From Avena insularis (lineage: Eukaryota; Streptophyta; Magnoliopsida; Poales; Poaceae), in assembly GCA_023614405.1 (NCBI GenBank), contig CM042693.1, forward strand, positions 154,148,731 to 154,212,730: a stretch of DNA of 64,000 bases. The letters are read 5' to 3'. The position numbers were made by a program, and so were the translations under genes. Within the stretch, counting starts at the first letter, position 1; the number at the start of each line of letters is the position of its first letter. Below are positions 11,728-23,007 of the stretch, one piece after another. The notes below the pieces were generated by a model. The model saw nothing but the letters and a program-made list of their open reading frames with translations, was not told the DNA's origin and made no database searches.

Positions 11728-12702
11728 TGGGGCAGTTCCCCGCGATTAGTAGCCAAATACACAATGCATTCCCCTAGGCCCATAAATGGTGAAGTATCAT
11801 GTAGTCGACGTTCACATGACACCACTAGAAGAATAGCACCACAACTTAAATACTGAACCATTGAATAATAACTCATCACAGATTCACTACTAACAACATG
11901 ACTTCTCCCATGTCCTCAAGAACTAAACGAACTACTCACAAGACATCATATGGATCAAGATCAAAGATGATATGATAATGGATAAAAATCTGAACATAAA
12001 TAATAATCCAATGGTTCCACTCACAAGCATCAACTACAATAGTAATCAACACCGGGAAAGTTTTCCCTAAGAACTAAAGAAATATCCAACACAATTGTTA
12101 CAACGGGACGGAGTGGTGGTGATGGTGCTGCTGGAGATGATGGTGTGGATGATGATGATGATCCCGATGAAGCCTAGCTTGATGACAGTGTTGATGGCGA
12201 CAGTCTCCCCTCTCCGGGAAGGAATTCCCCCGGCGAAAATCTGTCTGCCAGAGAGATCTTTCTCTCTCGGTGTTTTCCACCCCCAGAGGCGGCGGAAATC
12301 TACCTGTGGTTGCTCCCCTGGTATTAGGGTTCCTAAGGGAAGATATAGGCAAAGGAGCGGAGTCGGAGGCCAGGCAGGTGGGCCACACCTGCCCTAGGCG
12401 CGGGGTTAGGTGGGCCCGCAACTAGGGGGTGTGGGCCCCCTGAGGCCCATCTCCGTCCCTCCTTCTGGCTTCCTTCGTCTTCTAGTAAAATAATATTTTT
12501 CTGGTATTTTTCTGATCTTCACGAAATTGCACCGAAACACCTTCTTTTCCATCAGAATCCAGACTCCAGCAGTCCATCCTCCAGGAATCATCCAATATGC
12601 ATAAACAGATGAAAATCCATAAGTAATACCTCATAATAAGACAAATATTAATGAATAGAGGTAAATTATGATATAGAAAGGTGATGCAAATTGGGTATAT
12701 CA
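11728..12702 (-). mobile_element. Athila-type LTR fragment inserted in element B
   Basis: This 975 bp block separates the Gag zinc-knuckle region from the protease. In an intact relative the two are joined by only about 20-30 codons. On the minus strand it starts TGATATACCCAATTTGCATC and ends CGCGGGGAACTGCCCCA. Its features (CCGGGAAGGAATTCCCCCGG, the GC-rich GGGGTTAGGTGGGCCC block) match, from memory, Athila-type grass LTRs. No matching 5 bp duplication is seen (AAAGT left, AGCAC right), so it may be truncated. ORFs within it are not credible. Confidence 0.45.
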
Positions 12703-13960
12703 AGCACCTGGGTATTTGATACCGGTTTTAGTTGCTAATATTTGTAACTCGAATCAGGGGCTGCGGAACAAGCGACTGCTAGCAAGGGGTGAGGTCAAGA
12801 TGTGTGTCGGCAATGGATCAAGTGTTGATGTGATCGCCGTCGGAACGCTACCTCTCCACTTACCGTCGGGATTAGTAATAAACTTGAATAATTGTTATCT
12901 GGTGCCAGCACTAAGCATGAACATTGTATCTGGATCGTGTTTGATGCGAAGTGGTTATTCATTTAAATCTGAAAACAATGGTTGTTTTATTTATATGAAT
13001 GAAATATTTTATGGTCATGCACCGATGATGAATGGTTTATTTCTGTTGGATCTCGATAATAGTGTTACACATATTCATAATGTTGATGCTAAAAGGATTA
13101 AACTTAATGATGATATATCCGCATATATGTGGCACTCCCATCTAGGTCATATTGGCGTTAAATACATGAAGAACCTCCATTCGGATGGACTTTTGGAATC
13201 ACATGATTTTGAATCATTTGATACATGTGAACCATGCCTTATGGGCAAGATGACTAGAACGCCGTGTTCCGGTTCAATGGAACGGGCGATAGATTTATTG
13301 GAAATCATACATTCTGATGTATGTGGTCCAATGAGTGTGTCGGCGCGAGGTGGATATCGTTATTTTGTTACTTTCACGGATGATTTGAGTAGATACGGTT
13401 ATATCTACTTCATGAAACACAAGTATGAAACCTTTGAAAAGTTCAAGGAATTTCAGAGTGAAGTGAAAAATCATCATAATAGAAAGATCAAATTTCTATG
13501 ATCCGACCGTGGAGGTGAGTATCTGAGTTACGAGTTTAGCACTCATATGAAAGAGTGTGGAATTGTTTCACAACTCACACCTGCCGGAACACCTCAGCGA
13601 AATGGTGTGTCAGAACGTCATAATCGTACTTTATTGGATATGGTTCGATCTATGATGTCTTTGACGGACTTGCCTTTGTCATTTTGGGGTTATGCACTAG
13701 AAACTACTACATTCACTTTAAATCGGGCACCATCTAAATCTGTTGAAAAGACACCGTATGAATTATGGTTTGGAAACAAACCTAAGCTGTCATTTCTTAA
13801 AGTTTGGGATGCGATGTTTATGTGAAGAAACTTCAACCGGATAAACTCGAACCCAAAGCGTAAAAATGTGTCTTCACAGGATATCCTAAGGAAACTATTG
13901 GGTATTCCTTCTATAACAGAACCGAGGGCAAGGTTTTTATTGCCAAGAATGGATCCTTTC
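12703..13960 (+). pseudogene. Copia pol: protease and integrase of element B
   Basis: The protease active site STWVFDTG is at 12,703-12,726, followed by one extra T that shifts the frame. From 12,716 the frame is open: GAG-pre-integrase (the HSHLGHIGVKYM zinc-binding region near 13,132 and CEPCLMGKM near 13,228), then the integrase core. Catalytic residues are D in IIHSDVCGP (near 13,315), D in SDRGGEYLS (13,503, just after a TGA at 13,499-13,501), and E in GVSERHNRT (near 13,612). The integrase C-terminal part runs to about 13,960 through a frameshift near 13,825. It would insert element cDNA; several lesions make it dead. Confidence 0.85.
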
Positions 13961-15101
13961 TAGAGAAAGAGTTTCTCGCGAAAGGTGTGAGTAGTCGAAA
14001 GGTAGAACTCAAAGAGGTTATTGAACCTTCTCTTCAAAGTATGGCAAGTAGCGCAGCGCGGAAAGTCGTTCTGGAGTTGGCTTTACCAATTGAAGAGGGA
14101 ACTAATGATAATGATCAACTCCGAAAGAGAGTACTACCGAACCTCGTAGGTCTAGCAGGACGCGTGCAGCTCCTGAGCTGTATGGAAACCCTGTTATGAA
14201 TTTCATGGTTGATGAAATTGATGACCCTGTGACGTATGAAGAAGCGATGATGAGCCCGGATTCCAACAAATGGTTAGAAGCCATGAAATCTGAGATGGAA
14301 TCCATGTATGAAAATCAAGTTTGGAACTTGGTGGACTTACCTCAAGACCAAAAGGTCGTGGAGAATAAATGGATTTTCAAAAGGAAAACTGATGCTGATG
14401 GTAATGTGACCTTCTATAAAGCTCAACTTGTCGCAAAGGGTTTCGACAAATTCAAGGAGTTGACTACGATGAGACATTCTGTCCCGTAGCGATGCTAAAG
14501 TCAGTTAGGATTATGTTAGCAATTTTTGCATATTTCGATTATGAGATATGGCAAATGGATGTCAAAACCGCATTACTCAATGGCAATATTGAGGAAGAAT
14601 TGTATATGATACAACCAAAGTGTTTTGTCGATCCTAAGGATGCTAACAAGGTGTGCAAGCTTCAGCGATCCATCTATGGACTGAAGCAAGCATCACGGAG
14701 TTGGAATCTCCGCTTTGATGAGGTGATCAAAGAGTTTGGATTTGTCCAAACTTATGGAGAGCCTTGTATTTACAAGAAAGTGAATGGGAGCAATGTGGCA
14801 TTTCTGATATTATATGTGGATGACATATTATTGATCAGAAATGATATAGATCTTTTAAACAGTGTTAAAAGTTATCTAAACAGCAAATTTTCAATGAAGG
14901 ACCTAGGTGAAGCGTCATACATATTAGGCATAAAGATCTATAGAAATAGATCTAGGCGCCTAATAGGGCTATCGCAAAGTACATACCTTGATAATATTTT
15001 AAAGAAGTTTAAAATGGACGGAGGTAAGAAGGGGTTCTTACCTATGTTGCAAGGCAAGACATAGTAAGACTCAAAGTCCGGCTACGGCGGAAGAAAGAGA
15101 G
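13961..15101 (+). pseudogene. Copia pol: reverse transcriptase of element B
   Basis: RVT_2-type reverse transcriptase. DPVTYEEAMMSPDSNKWLEA opens near 14,222, followed by VENKWIFKRK. After a stop at 14,489 comes QMDVKTALLNG (near 14,551), then LKQASRSWN and the catalytic ILYVDDILLI (near 14,808). The domain is cut at 15,101 by solo LTR C; GAGAG (15,097-15,101) is duplicated at 17,002-17,006, and the reading resumes there. The upstream linker (13,961-14,195) is frameshifted. Confidence 0.85.
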
Positions 15102-17001
15102 TGTTGGAGATATGCCCAAGAGGCAATAATAAAGTGGTTATTATCATATCTTCATGCTTATGATAAATGTTTACATACCATGCTATAATTGTATTAACCA
15201 GAAACATTAATACTTGTGTGATTTGTAAACATAAAAGATTCCCTAGTAAAGCCTCTTGTTAAACTAGCTTGTTGGTTAATATATGATCATGGTTTCCTGA
15301 TCATGAACATAGAGATGTTATTAACAACAGGGTCATATCATTAGGAGAATGATGTGATGTACATACTCCTATAGTTAAGCGTAGCATAAAGATCAAGTCA
15401 TTTAATATAGTTCACTTGCTATAAGCTTTCTGATACATAGTAACCTAATTCCTTCGACCATGAGATCATGCTAATCACCATCACCGGAAGGATGCTTTGA
15501 TGACATCAAACACCACACCGTAACTGGGTGGCTATAAAGGTGGCATTGAGTGTTCAGAAAGTATGTGTTGAGGCACATGGATCAAGATTGGGATTTGTCC
15601 ATCCATATGACGGATAGATATACTCTGGGCCTTCTCGGTGGAATGTCATCCAATTAGCTAGCAAGCATGTGACTGGCTCACAAGGGATCACATATCACGG
15701 GAACGAGAAAAGAGTACTTATTGGTAACGAGGTTGAACTAGGTATGCAGAGATACCGACGATCAAACCTCGGATAAGTAAAGTATCGTGAGACAAAGGGA
15801 AATTGGTATCGTATGTAAATGGTTCATTCAATCATGAAGTAATCGTAGAAATATGTGGGAGCCATATGAATTTCCAGATTCCTCTATTGGTTATTGATCG
15901 GAGAAGAGTCTCGATCATGTCTGCCTAATTCACGAACCGTAGGGAGACACACTTAAGGATTCGATGTTGTTTAGTAGATATGGAATGTTAGTAAAGATAC
16001 CGAATATTGTTCGAAGTCTCGGATGGGATCCGGGATATCATGAGGAGATCTGGAATGGTCCGGAGAATAAGATTCATATAAGGAAAGTCCAATTTCGGAG
16101 TTCGGGAATGATTCCGGTGTTTTCACCAGAATGTTCTAGAAGGGTCTAGAAGGTTCACCGATCCGGAAGGGGAAGGGTACATGGATGTGTCATGACAAAG
16201 TGTAATGGTTGCATCATGTCCTAGGTCACTTGGCTAGAGACTTGGAAGAGAGAAATCAAACTCTAATTTGAAAGTCAAAAAGGCAGTTTGAAAAAGTCAA
16301 ATCCCAACATGGTTTCCGAGTTAGGGAGGGTTTCTGGGTTAGGGAGGGTTTCCACCTGGGTTGGGAACACCCTTGGACGCCCCCCCTCTATATAAGGAGG
16401 GGTAGGGGCGCACCCAAGGTATCCCCCTTGCCCTAGGTGCCCAAGAAACCCTAGGTTGGCCGCCGCCCCCCTCTCTAGTTGCGACCAATCTAAGATCTCC
16501 TCTAAACCGCTACCGACTAGCTAAACTCTAGTTGCTAGCTACCTCTAAACCTCGGCCCTCTAAACCCTAGATCACCGGGGCTCCCTCTACTCCACCATAC
16601 TCGCTCTGGCTTAGGCGAAGCCCTGCGGGATCTCCCCTCTACTTCCGACACCACGCCGCCGTGCTGTCAGAATCGCGAGGAGAGAGCTACAACCTCCGCT
16701 GCCTGCTGGAACAAGGGAGAGGAAGGTCTTCATCGAGTACCGTACGTGTGATCGACTGTGGGAGCACTGCTGGAACGCGGCGCCGGAAGGATCGTATACA
16801 CGATCTTGAGATCGGCAAGTGAACGACTACATCACCCACGAGAATCTGCTCTCGTTAACCGCTTTGGATCTTCGAGGGTTAGTACTCTATTAACTTGTTG
16901 CACTGATCTAGTAGATAGATCTTGGCTTGATCATAGATTAGATCTTGATTGTGTGTTCATGCGGTAGAAAAATTTTGTTTTCCATGCTACGAACCCCTAT
17001 A
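15102..17001 (+). mobile_element. Element C: solo BARE-like LTR
   Basis: A 1,900 bp LTR of the same subfamily as element A (TGTTGGAGATATGCCCAAG start), with no PBS, internal region or second LTR. It is flanked by a perfect GAGAG duplication (15,097-15,101 and 17,002-17,006) and splits the RT of element B. The 3' terminus reads CCCCTATA instead of CCCTACA, a point change at the terminal CA. A TATATAA box is at 16,389-16,395. Such copies arise by recombination between the two LTRs of a full element. Confidence 0.9.
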
Positions 17002-17666
17002 GAGAGATAATGGACAAAGTCCCCTATGCTTCAGCCATAGGCTCTATAATGTACGCCATGCTATATACAAGACCGGACATGGCACATGCTATTAGTTTGA
17101 CTAGTAGTTACCAATCGGATCCAGGTCCGGAACACTGGATAGCGGTCAAGAATATCCTTAAGTACTTGCGAAGAACTAAGGATATGTTTCTTGTGTACGG
17201 AGGTGAAGAAGAGCTCGTCGCTAAGTGTTATGTTGATGCAAGCTTTGACACCGATCCGGATGACTCTAAGTCTCAATCCGGATACGTATTTCTCATGAAT
17301 GGCAAAGCGGTTAGTTGGAGGAGTTCCAAACAACCTGTGGTGGCGGGATCAACAATGGAGGTCGAATATGTTGCTGCTTCGAAAGCGACTCAGGAAGCGG
17401 TTTGGATGAAGGATTTCATATCCGAACTTGGTGTGGTTGAGAGCGTGTTAGACCCAATGGTGATCTATTGTGACAACAATGGTGCCATTGCCAATGCGAA
17501 AGAACCAAGGTCTCACAAGAATTCCAAGCATATTAAGCGCCGGTTTCACTCCATCCACGAGCATGTCAAGGATGGAGATATAAAGATTTGTAAAGTACAC
17601 ACGGATCTCAATGTAGCAGATCCGTTGACTAAAACTCTCCCTAGAGCAAAACATGATCAACCATAA
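17002..17666 (+). pseudogene. Copia pol: end of RT and RNase H of element B
   Basis: Resumes after solo LTR C with PYASAIGSIMYAMLYTRPD. The RNase H domain follows: YVDASFDTDPDD near 17,229, the AVSWRSSKQPVVAGST block, the E of MEVEYVAASKA, and YCDNNGAIANAKEP near 17,467, ending NVADPLTKTLPRA. The frame from 17,010 is open to the stop at 17,664. It is not functional because it is separated from the rest of RT. RNase H would degrade the RNA strand during cDNA synthesis. Confidence 0.85.
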
Positions 17667-17701
17667 CTCCATGGGTGTTAGATTCATCACTATGTAACTA
17701 G

Positions 17702-18199
17702 TGACATGGTTATACCCTACGGGTACACGACATTAGCATACCTGGTCCTGCCCAAGGAAGGCCCACAAGAATATACGCGGCCCATGGAGATTTTCGGGTG
17801 GCGCAAGCCCATGACATCTTCGGATCCTTGCAGACCAAGACTAGAACAGATAGAATATTCAAATGGGGCAAACCCTAAACTTGTAACCGACTCGATCTAT
17901 GCCCGAGACCTGCCTGACTCTATATAAAGGCTAGGAGGGCACAGCGAGGAGCGCCAATCCTTTCCACCGCATACACACCTCCATGCCAGATTGCATCTGT
18001 GCACCCCTGTAACCATCGGTTCCACCGTAATCAAGAGCAGACAAGCAGGAGTAGGGTTTTCCCTCCGGGGGCCTGAACCTGGGTAAATCTCGTGTCCCCT
18101 GCTTGCTTGTCTGTTAATCGTTCCGCGATCTCCGGCACCCCCATCTTCTCCAAAACCCAAGCTCATAACAATGGGCATTGACAAGATTAAACCTCATCA
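17702..18199 (+). repeat. 5' LTR of element D
   Basis: TGACATGGTTATACC...CCTCATCA. A TATATAAA box lies at 17,921-17,928 and the transcript would start shortly downstream. It matches 33,106-33,601 over its whole length. Confidence 0.9.
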
Positions 18200-18200
18200 A

Positions 18201-18218
18201 TTGGCGCCATATGTGGGA
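18201..18218 (+). promoter_or_regulatory. Primer-binding site of element D
   Basis: TTGGCGCCATATGTGGGA directly follows the LTR. TGGCGCC..TNTGTGGGAA is the usual block at this place in grass Retand-type elements. Confidence 0.6.
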
Positions 18219-18230
18219 AACAGGGACGAT

Positions 18231-20396
18231 GATTGTGCGATCGTGACAGTCCCGACCAAAGTGATCTACAACTCATAGGCGACGGAGAGCCATCTCCTCT
18301 TCGGCGCTTTCGACTTCACCGCCCACTCGCCAGCCACCATGAAGGACTTCGAGCCCGTAGGCGATGGGCTCGAGATCCTGTTCGGGAGCTTCTGCTTCCA
18401 GGTGGGACAGACCGGCACTCTCCACCTCCTAGAGCGGGTGCCGCTGCCGTCAATCAGTCCTGCCTCATGGGCCCCGCATCCTAGCGTGCTACGCACGTCA
18501 CCGTCAGCAGATGAGTCATACGATAGCAGCAGCTGTAACTCAGATCTATGCGACCCACCGTCGGATGAAGGAACCTATGGTTCCAGATCCGAAAGCTGCG
18601 GCAGCAGCGATCCGATCCGCGGATGCTACCAATGATCCATCGTCATCCAAAGCGACGTGGAGCAACCACCACCAGGTTCGGGTGCCCACGTACCGCCGCC
18701 TAACCCACAAGGTAGAAACGGCGAAAACAGGAGGCAACCATTCCCCCCACCCAACGAGGATGACCCCGATGCCAATCGAGTAATCCACCTCAGCGAGGAA
18801 GGATGGAACCGGGCACGCGAAGCCGTGGCGGGCAACAAGATCCTGCCTGTGGGTGCCTCACGGGACCTACTAATGGCATACCACCTGCTCCTCATTGAAG
18901 AGCACAAAAAGCAGGTGAAGATGCAAGAGGTACTCGACAAACGCAAGCAAGTGGCCTCAGAGCCTAGCGCGCGGCGAGCTGCGCTCTCCGCCGTTGGCGG
19001 CTCCAGCTCGCACGACGATCAAGCCAACAAGCATCGCTCTCGCACGGATAACATGGATACCGCCGCACGTCGCGAGGTGACTCGAACCCTCAACACGTCC
19101 TTCATGGAGATGGACGCCAATGGCAACGTCATCCCGAAGATGCCGCAAGCTACGATCATGGCAGCCACCACATGTCTCGCATCCCATCCACCTCCGGTGG
19201 GGGACCCGAAGAGAGCTATGCACAAGTCCGCATTAGCCGAACTCGGACTCGTTGGAGCTGCGCTCCACAAGGAGGCTCCTGCAGAGCCGAAAACGAAAGT
19301 TGCGGTCAGATTCAACCGCAGCCTCACACCCTCATCCGATAAGGACGATCACGACTTACCTCGATGGCGCAAGAGCCCATGGCGTCGCAGCCGCGACTAC
19401 GACGCTCGAAACGACCTCGCTCAGCGCAAGGTCGACAAGGCACGCGCCAAACGTGTGTGCTCATCCGAATCCGAAGAGGATGGCGATGAAGGAGAACTCT
19501 GCGGAGCTCGATGCTTTAGTAGATCTGTTCGGCGGACACGGATGTCAAGAAACTTCAAGCTTCCTTCAGATACTCTGAAGTTCGACGACACGCAGGACCC
19601 TAAGGCGTGGCTCAGCGAGCACTTGTCGTCCGTCAAGCTGCACGGCGGAAACAAAAACACCGCTCTGCAGTGCCTTCGGCTGCAGCTGACAGGCACAACT
19701 CGGATCTGGCTCACCAGCCTGTCCTCGGGTTCCATCGGAAGCTGGGAGGAACTGGCCTACAATCCAAAACTTTAAGGGTACCAGCAAGAGGCCAGCCTCG
19801 ATCGAAGAGCTGCGAGCTTGCACTCAACGAACGGGCGAATCTATTCACTCGTACATACTACACTGGTCCAACATCAAGAACTCCACGGCACACATCTCCG
19901 AGGAGAGAACGATCGACGCCTTCAAAGATGGCATCAAACGCCAGGACTTCAAGGAAGAACTTGGGAGCGTCAAGCCTAAGACACTCGACCACCTCCTGGA
20001 CATCGCCAACAGGTGGGCAGATGGCGAAGACTCGGTCCACCAAGCACACTCGGATGCGGAAGGTGACTACGGATCCGCCGACGCGAATACCTTAGCAAGC
20101 GAAGATCGTGCGTCTACGACGATCACGACGGACCCAACATGGTCGCGGCTGGCTACGACCGCCGCAGCGAAAGCAACCGTAGCAGTGGCGGATACCATGG
20201 AAACAACTTCCGCGATGGAGGACGCCCGACGCAAACGTGGCAACGCCGCGACCGCGACAAACCCTCGGCATACGACAAGTTGTCAGGCCCATGCACCATC
20301 CACTTCTACATCGACAAGCAGGATGGCAAAAAGAAGGCCAGCCATATGCTCAAGGACTGTCGTGAGTTCCACAAACTCAGCGAGGGCTTGGCCTAG
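18231..20396 (+). pseudogene. Gypsy gag of element D
   Basis: The N-terminal frame (TVPTKVIYN near 18,245; ATMKDFEPVGDG from 18,336) runs to a stop at 18,635. It continues in another frame from 18,657: Pro-rich, then charged. The capsid domain follows: MSRNFKLPSDTLKFDDTQDPK near 19,545, then SVKLHGGNKNTALQCLRLQL and SLSSGSIGSWEELA. A frameshift near 19,765 leads to NFKGTSKRPASIEELRACTQ, TIDAFKDGIKRQDFKEEL and the zinc-binding-like tail CTIHF...HMLKDC near 20,290-20,360. At least three lesions are visible. The ICR-type GSIGSWEEL and DPKAWL motifs fit Tat-clade Gag. Confidence 0.75.
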
Positions 20397-20587
20397 ATGA
20401 GACAGCAAATCCCGAACCCTGGGTTCGGACACGCACCTGCGCCAGGAGACATCACCCACGGAGCTCCTCCACCACCACCCGTGGGACCTTCGAATCACCC
20501 GGTTGCACCCATGCGGAACAACGGCGTAAACGGGTACCCCGCGCCGAAAGGGTCACTGATGATCCAAAAGGGCGCCCAACAAACAAG

Positions 20588-21349
20588 GTGCAAAAGAAGA
20601 TCACCCGCCAGGTCAGCTTGGCTGTGACCGCTCCACCTGCCATCCCTGAGTACCTCAGCGGTTCAGAGTCCTGTATCACATTCAGTCATTCGGATCACCC
20701 CCGCCAGATCCCTCGCCTAGGTCATGCTGCCCTGGTGTTCGAGGCGCAGATCGGAGGGTTTGAAATGAGCCGCGTCTTCATGGACAGCGGCAGCGGCATC
20801 AAACTGATGTTCGCTAGCACCCTAGAGGCTATGCGGATCCCGTTGTGCAGCCTGGAACAATCCGACACAATGTTCCACGGCATAGTCCCAGGGAAGGGCA
20901 TATTTCCCCTGGGAAAGATATGGCTCGACGTCATCTTTGGCAAACCCGACAACTTTCGGTGTGAGCGGCTCGAGTTTGAAGTGGTGGCCTGGCCATCACA
21001 ATACCACGCCATCCTCAGGCGCGTGGCATTCGCAAGGTTCCTGTCAGTACCGCACTATGCGTACCTGCTACTCAAGATGCCAGGACCTAGGGGCATCATC
21101 CTGGTCCAAGGGATCTTCACCCGATCCGACCACTGCGACAGGGACTCCAACAGAATCTCCCAGTCATTCGGCATGGAGGAGGAGCTCACAAGGCTTCGAG
21201 AGGTAACGGACAACGGGGCACCCCTAGTCTCAAGGAAAAACGCACCTGACATGTCGTTCGACTCAACGGTCAACACCAAAAAGGTGCAGGTCCATCCGAC
21301 AGACGCCTCCAAGACGGTGCAGATCACCAATGACCTCAGCCCCGCATAG
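20588..21349 (+). CDS. Gypsy protease region of element D
   Basis: An open frame of 253 codons holding the retropepsin domain. GHAALVFEAQIGGFEMSRVF leads to the active-site-like MDSGSGIKLM near 20,780 (DSGSG in place of DSGSS), followed by GKIWLDVIFGK and FEVVAWPSQYHAILRR. The C-terminal part is the spacer before RT (KKVQVHPTDASKTVQI). It ends in a TAG at 21,347 where related polyproteins continue into RT (SALVEFLHERWEIFTW), so the stop is a point lesion rather than a natural terminus. Confidence 0.7.
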   Translation: MQKKITRQVSLAVTAPPAIPEYLSGSESCITFSHSDHPRQIPRLGHAALVFEAQIGGFEMSRVFMDSGSGIKLMFASTLEAMRIPLCSLEQSDTMFHGIVPGKGIFPLGKIWLDVIFGKPDNFRCERLEFEVVAWPSQYHAILRRVAFARFLSVPHYAYLLLKMPGPRGIILVQGIFTRSDHCDRDSNRISQSFGMEEELTRLREVTDNGAPLVSRKNAPDMSFDSTVNTKKVQVHPTDASKTVQITNDLSPA

Positions 21350-23007
21350 GAAAGCGCGCTCGTCGAATTCCTCCATGAGCGCTGGGAAATCTTCACCTGG
21401 TGTCCTGCGGACATGCTAGGAGCTCCCAGGGAATTCGCCGAGCATGCACTCAATGTGTTTCCAGATGCCAAGCCCGTCAAACAATCCATCCGACAATTGT
21501 CTGAGCCACAGGCCAAAGCCGTCGGAGTCGAAGTCAACAGACTACTCGACGCCGACTTCATCCGGGATATCAAGGAGAGCGAGTGGGTTGCCAATACTCT
21601 GTTGGTCCCTGAAAAGGACACGGACATCCTTCGGATGTGCGTGGACTTCACATCACTCAACAAGCACTGCCCAAAGGATCACTTCCCTCTCCCTTGGATC
21701 AATCAGATCATCGATTCGACTGTAGGATGCGAGAAACTCTCCTTCCTCGACGCCTACTCAGGCTACAATCAGATTCGACTAAAGGTCAAAGACTAAGAAA
21801 AACGGCGTTCATCACACCGTTTGGAGTATTCTGCTACAACACAATGCCCTTCGGGCTGAAGAACGCAGGTGCCACGTACCAGTGGTGCATGCAGGCATGC
21901 CTGAAGAGCCAGATCAGCCGCAATATACAGGTCTATGTCGACGACATAGTAGTCAAGACAAGGGAAGACAAGGCATTGATCAACGATCTCCGCGAGACGT
22001 TCGACAACCTTGATCACTACAAGATCAAGATGAACCTAGAAAAGTGCGCCTTCGGCATCCCATCTGGCCAACTGCTTGGCTACTTCATCTCCCAGCGAGG
22101 GATCGAGGCCAACCCGAAGAAAATCCAGGCCATACTAGCCATGGAGAAACCGAAAAACCTCAAAGGTGTCCAGCAGCTCGTTGGGCGCATCACGGCGTTG
22201 AGCAGATTCATCAGCCGCATGGGTGAGAAGGCCATGCCTTTCTACCAGCTGCTATGCAAAGCAGACAAATTCGAGTGGACGCCTGAAGAGGACGACGCAT
22301 TCAAAGATCTAAAGAGGCTGCTCTCCACCTCGCCCGTCCTGGTCACGCCAAAGGAACGCGAGCCTCTACTGCTATACATAGCAGCCACGCATCAGGTGGT
22401 AAGCACCGTGCTCGTGGTCAAACGACCCGAAGATGGCAAGACCTATGGGGTCCAACGCCCAATCTACTACCTCAGCGAGTTATTGATGCCAACAAAACAG
22501 AGGTACCCTCACTACCAGAAACTCGCCTACGGCGTGTTCATGACGGCTCGACGGCTGAGCCACTACTTCCAGGAGCATCAGGTGATGGTCGTCAATGAGG
22601 CACCTCTGAAGAGCATCCTGAACAACCAGGAAGCCATAGGACGCGTGGCCCTGTGGGTCATCGAGCTGTCCCCTCTAGACATAGTCTACGAGAAGCGCCA
22701 TGCGATCAAGTCTCAGGTCCTACCGGACTTCCTCGTCCACTGGATGGAGCTACAGGTGCCGGACACCCCGGATATGACACAGTCATGGACGATGCACTTC
22801 TACGGCTCCAAGCGCGAGGCTGGAGCAGGAGCCGGGGTCATACGGACATCCCCGCAAGGCGACAAGATGAAGTATGTCCTTCGAATGAAATTTCGAGCCT
22901 CCAACAACGAAGCCGAATATGAGGCCCTCATCCATGGCATGAAGATGGCCAAGATCTGCGGCGCAACGCGCCTAGTCATCTATGGTGACTCGAACCTTGT
23001 CGTCTAG
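21350..23007 (+). pseudogene. Gypsy reverse transcriptase and RNase H of element D
   Basis: RT begins SALVEFLHERWEIF, then LRMCVDFTSLNKHCPKDHFPLP near 21,630 and SFLDAYSGYNQI near 21,745. A frameshift/stop near 21,795 is followed by KTAFITPFGVFCYNTMPFGL and the catalytic VYVDDIVVKT near 21,933. The RT thumb and first RNase H (RPIYYLSELLMPTKQRYPHYQKLAY near 22,460) are open. A second, ribonuclease HI-like domain begins WTMHFYGSKREAGAGAGV (near 22,785) with FRASNNEAEYEALIHGM (E in place) and IYGDSNLVV, ended by a TAG at 23,005. The second RNase H is a hallmark of the Tat clade. Confidence 0.85.
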
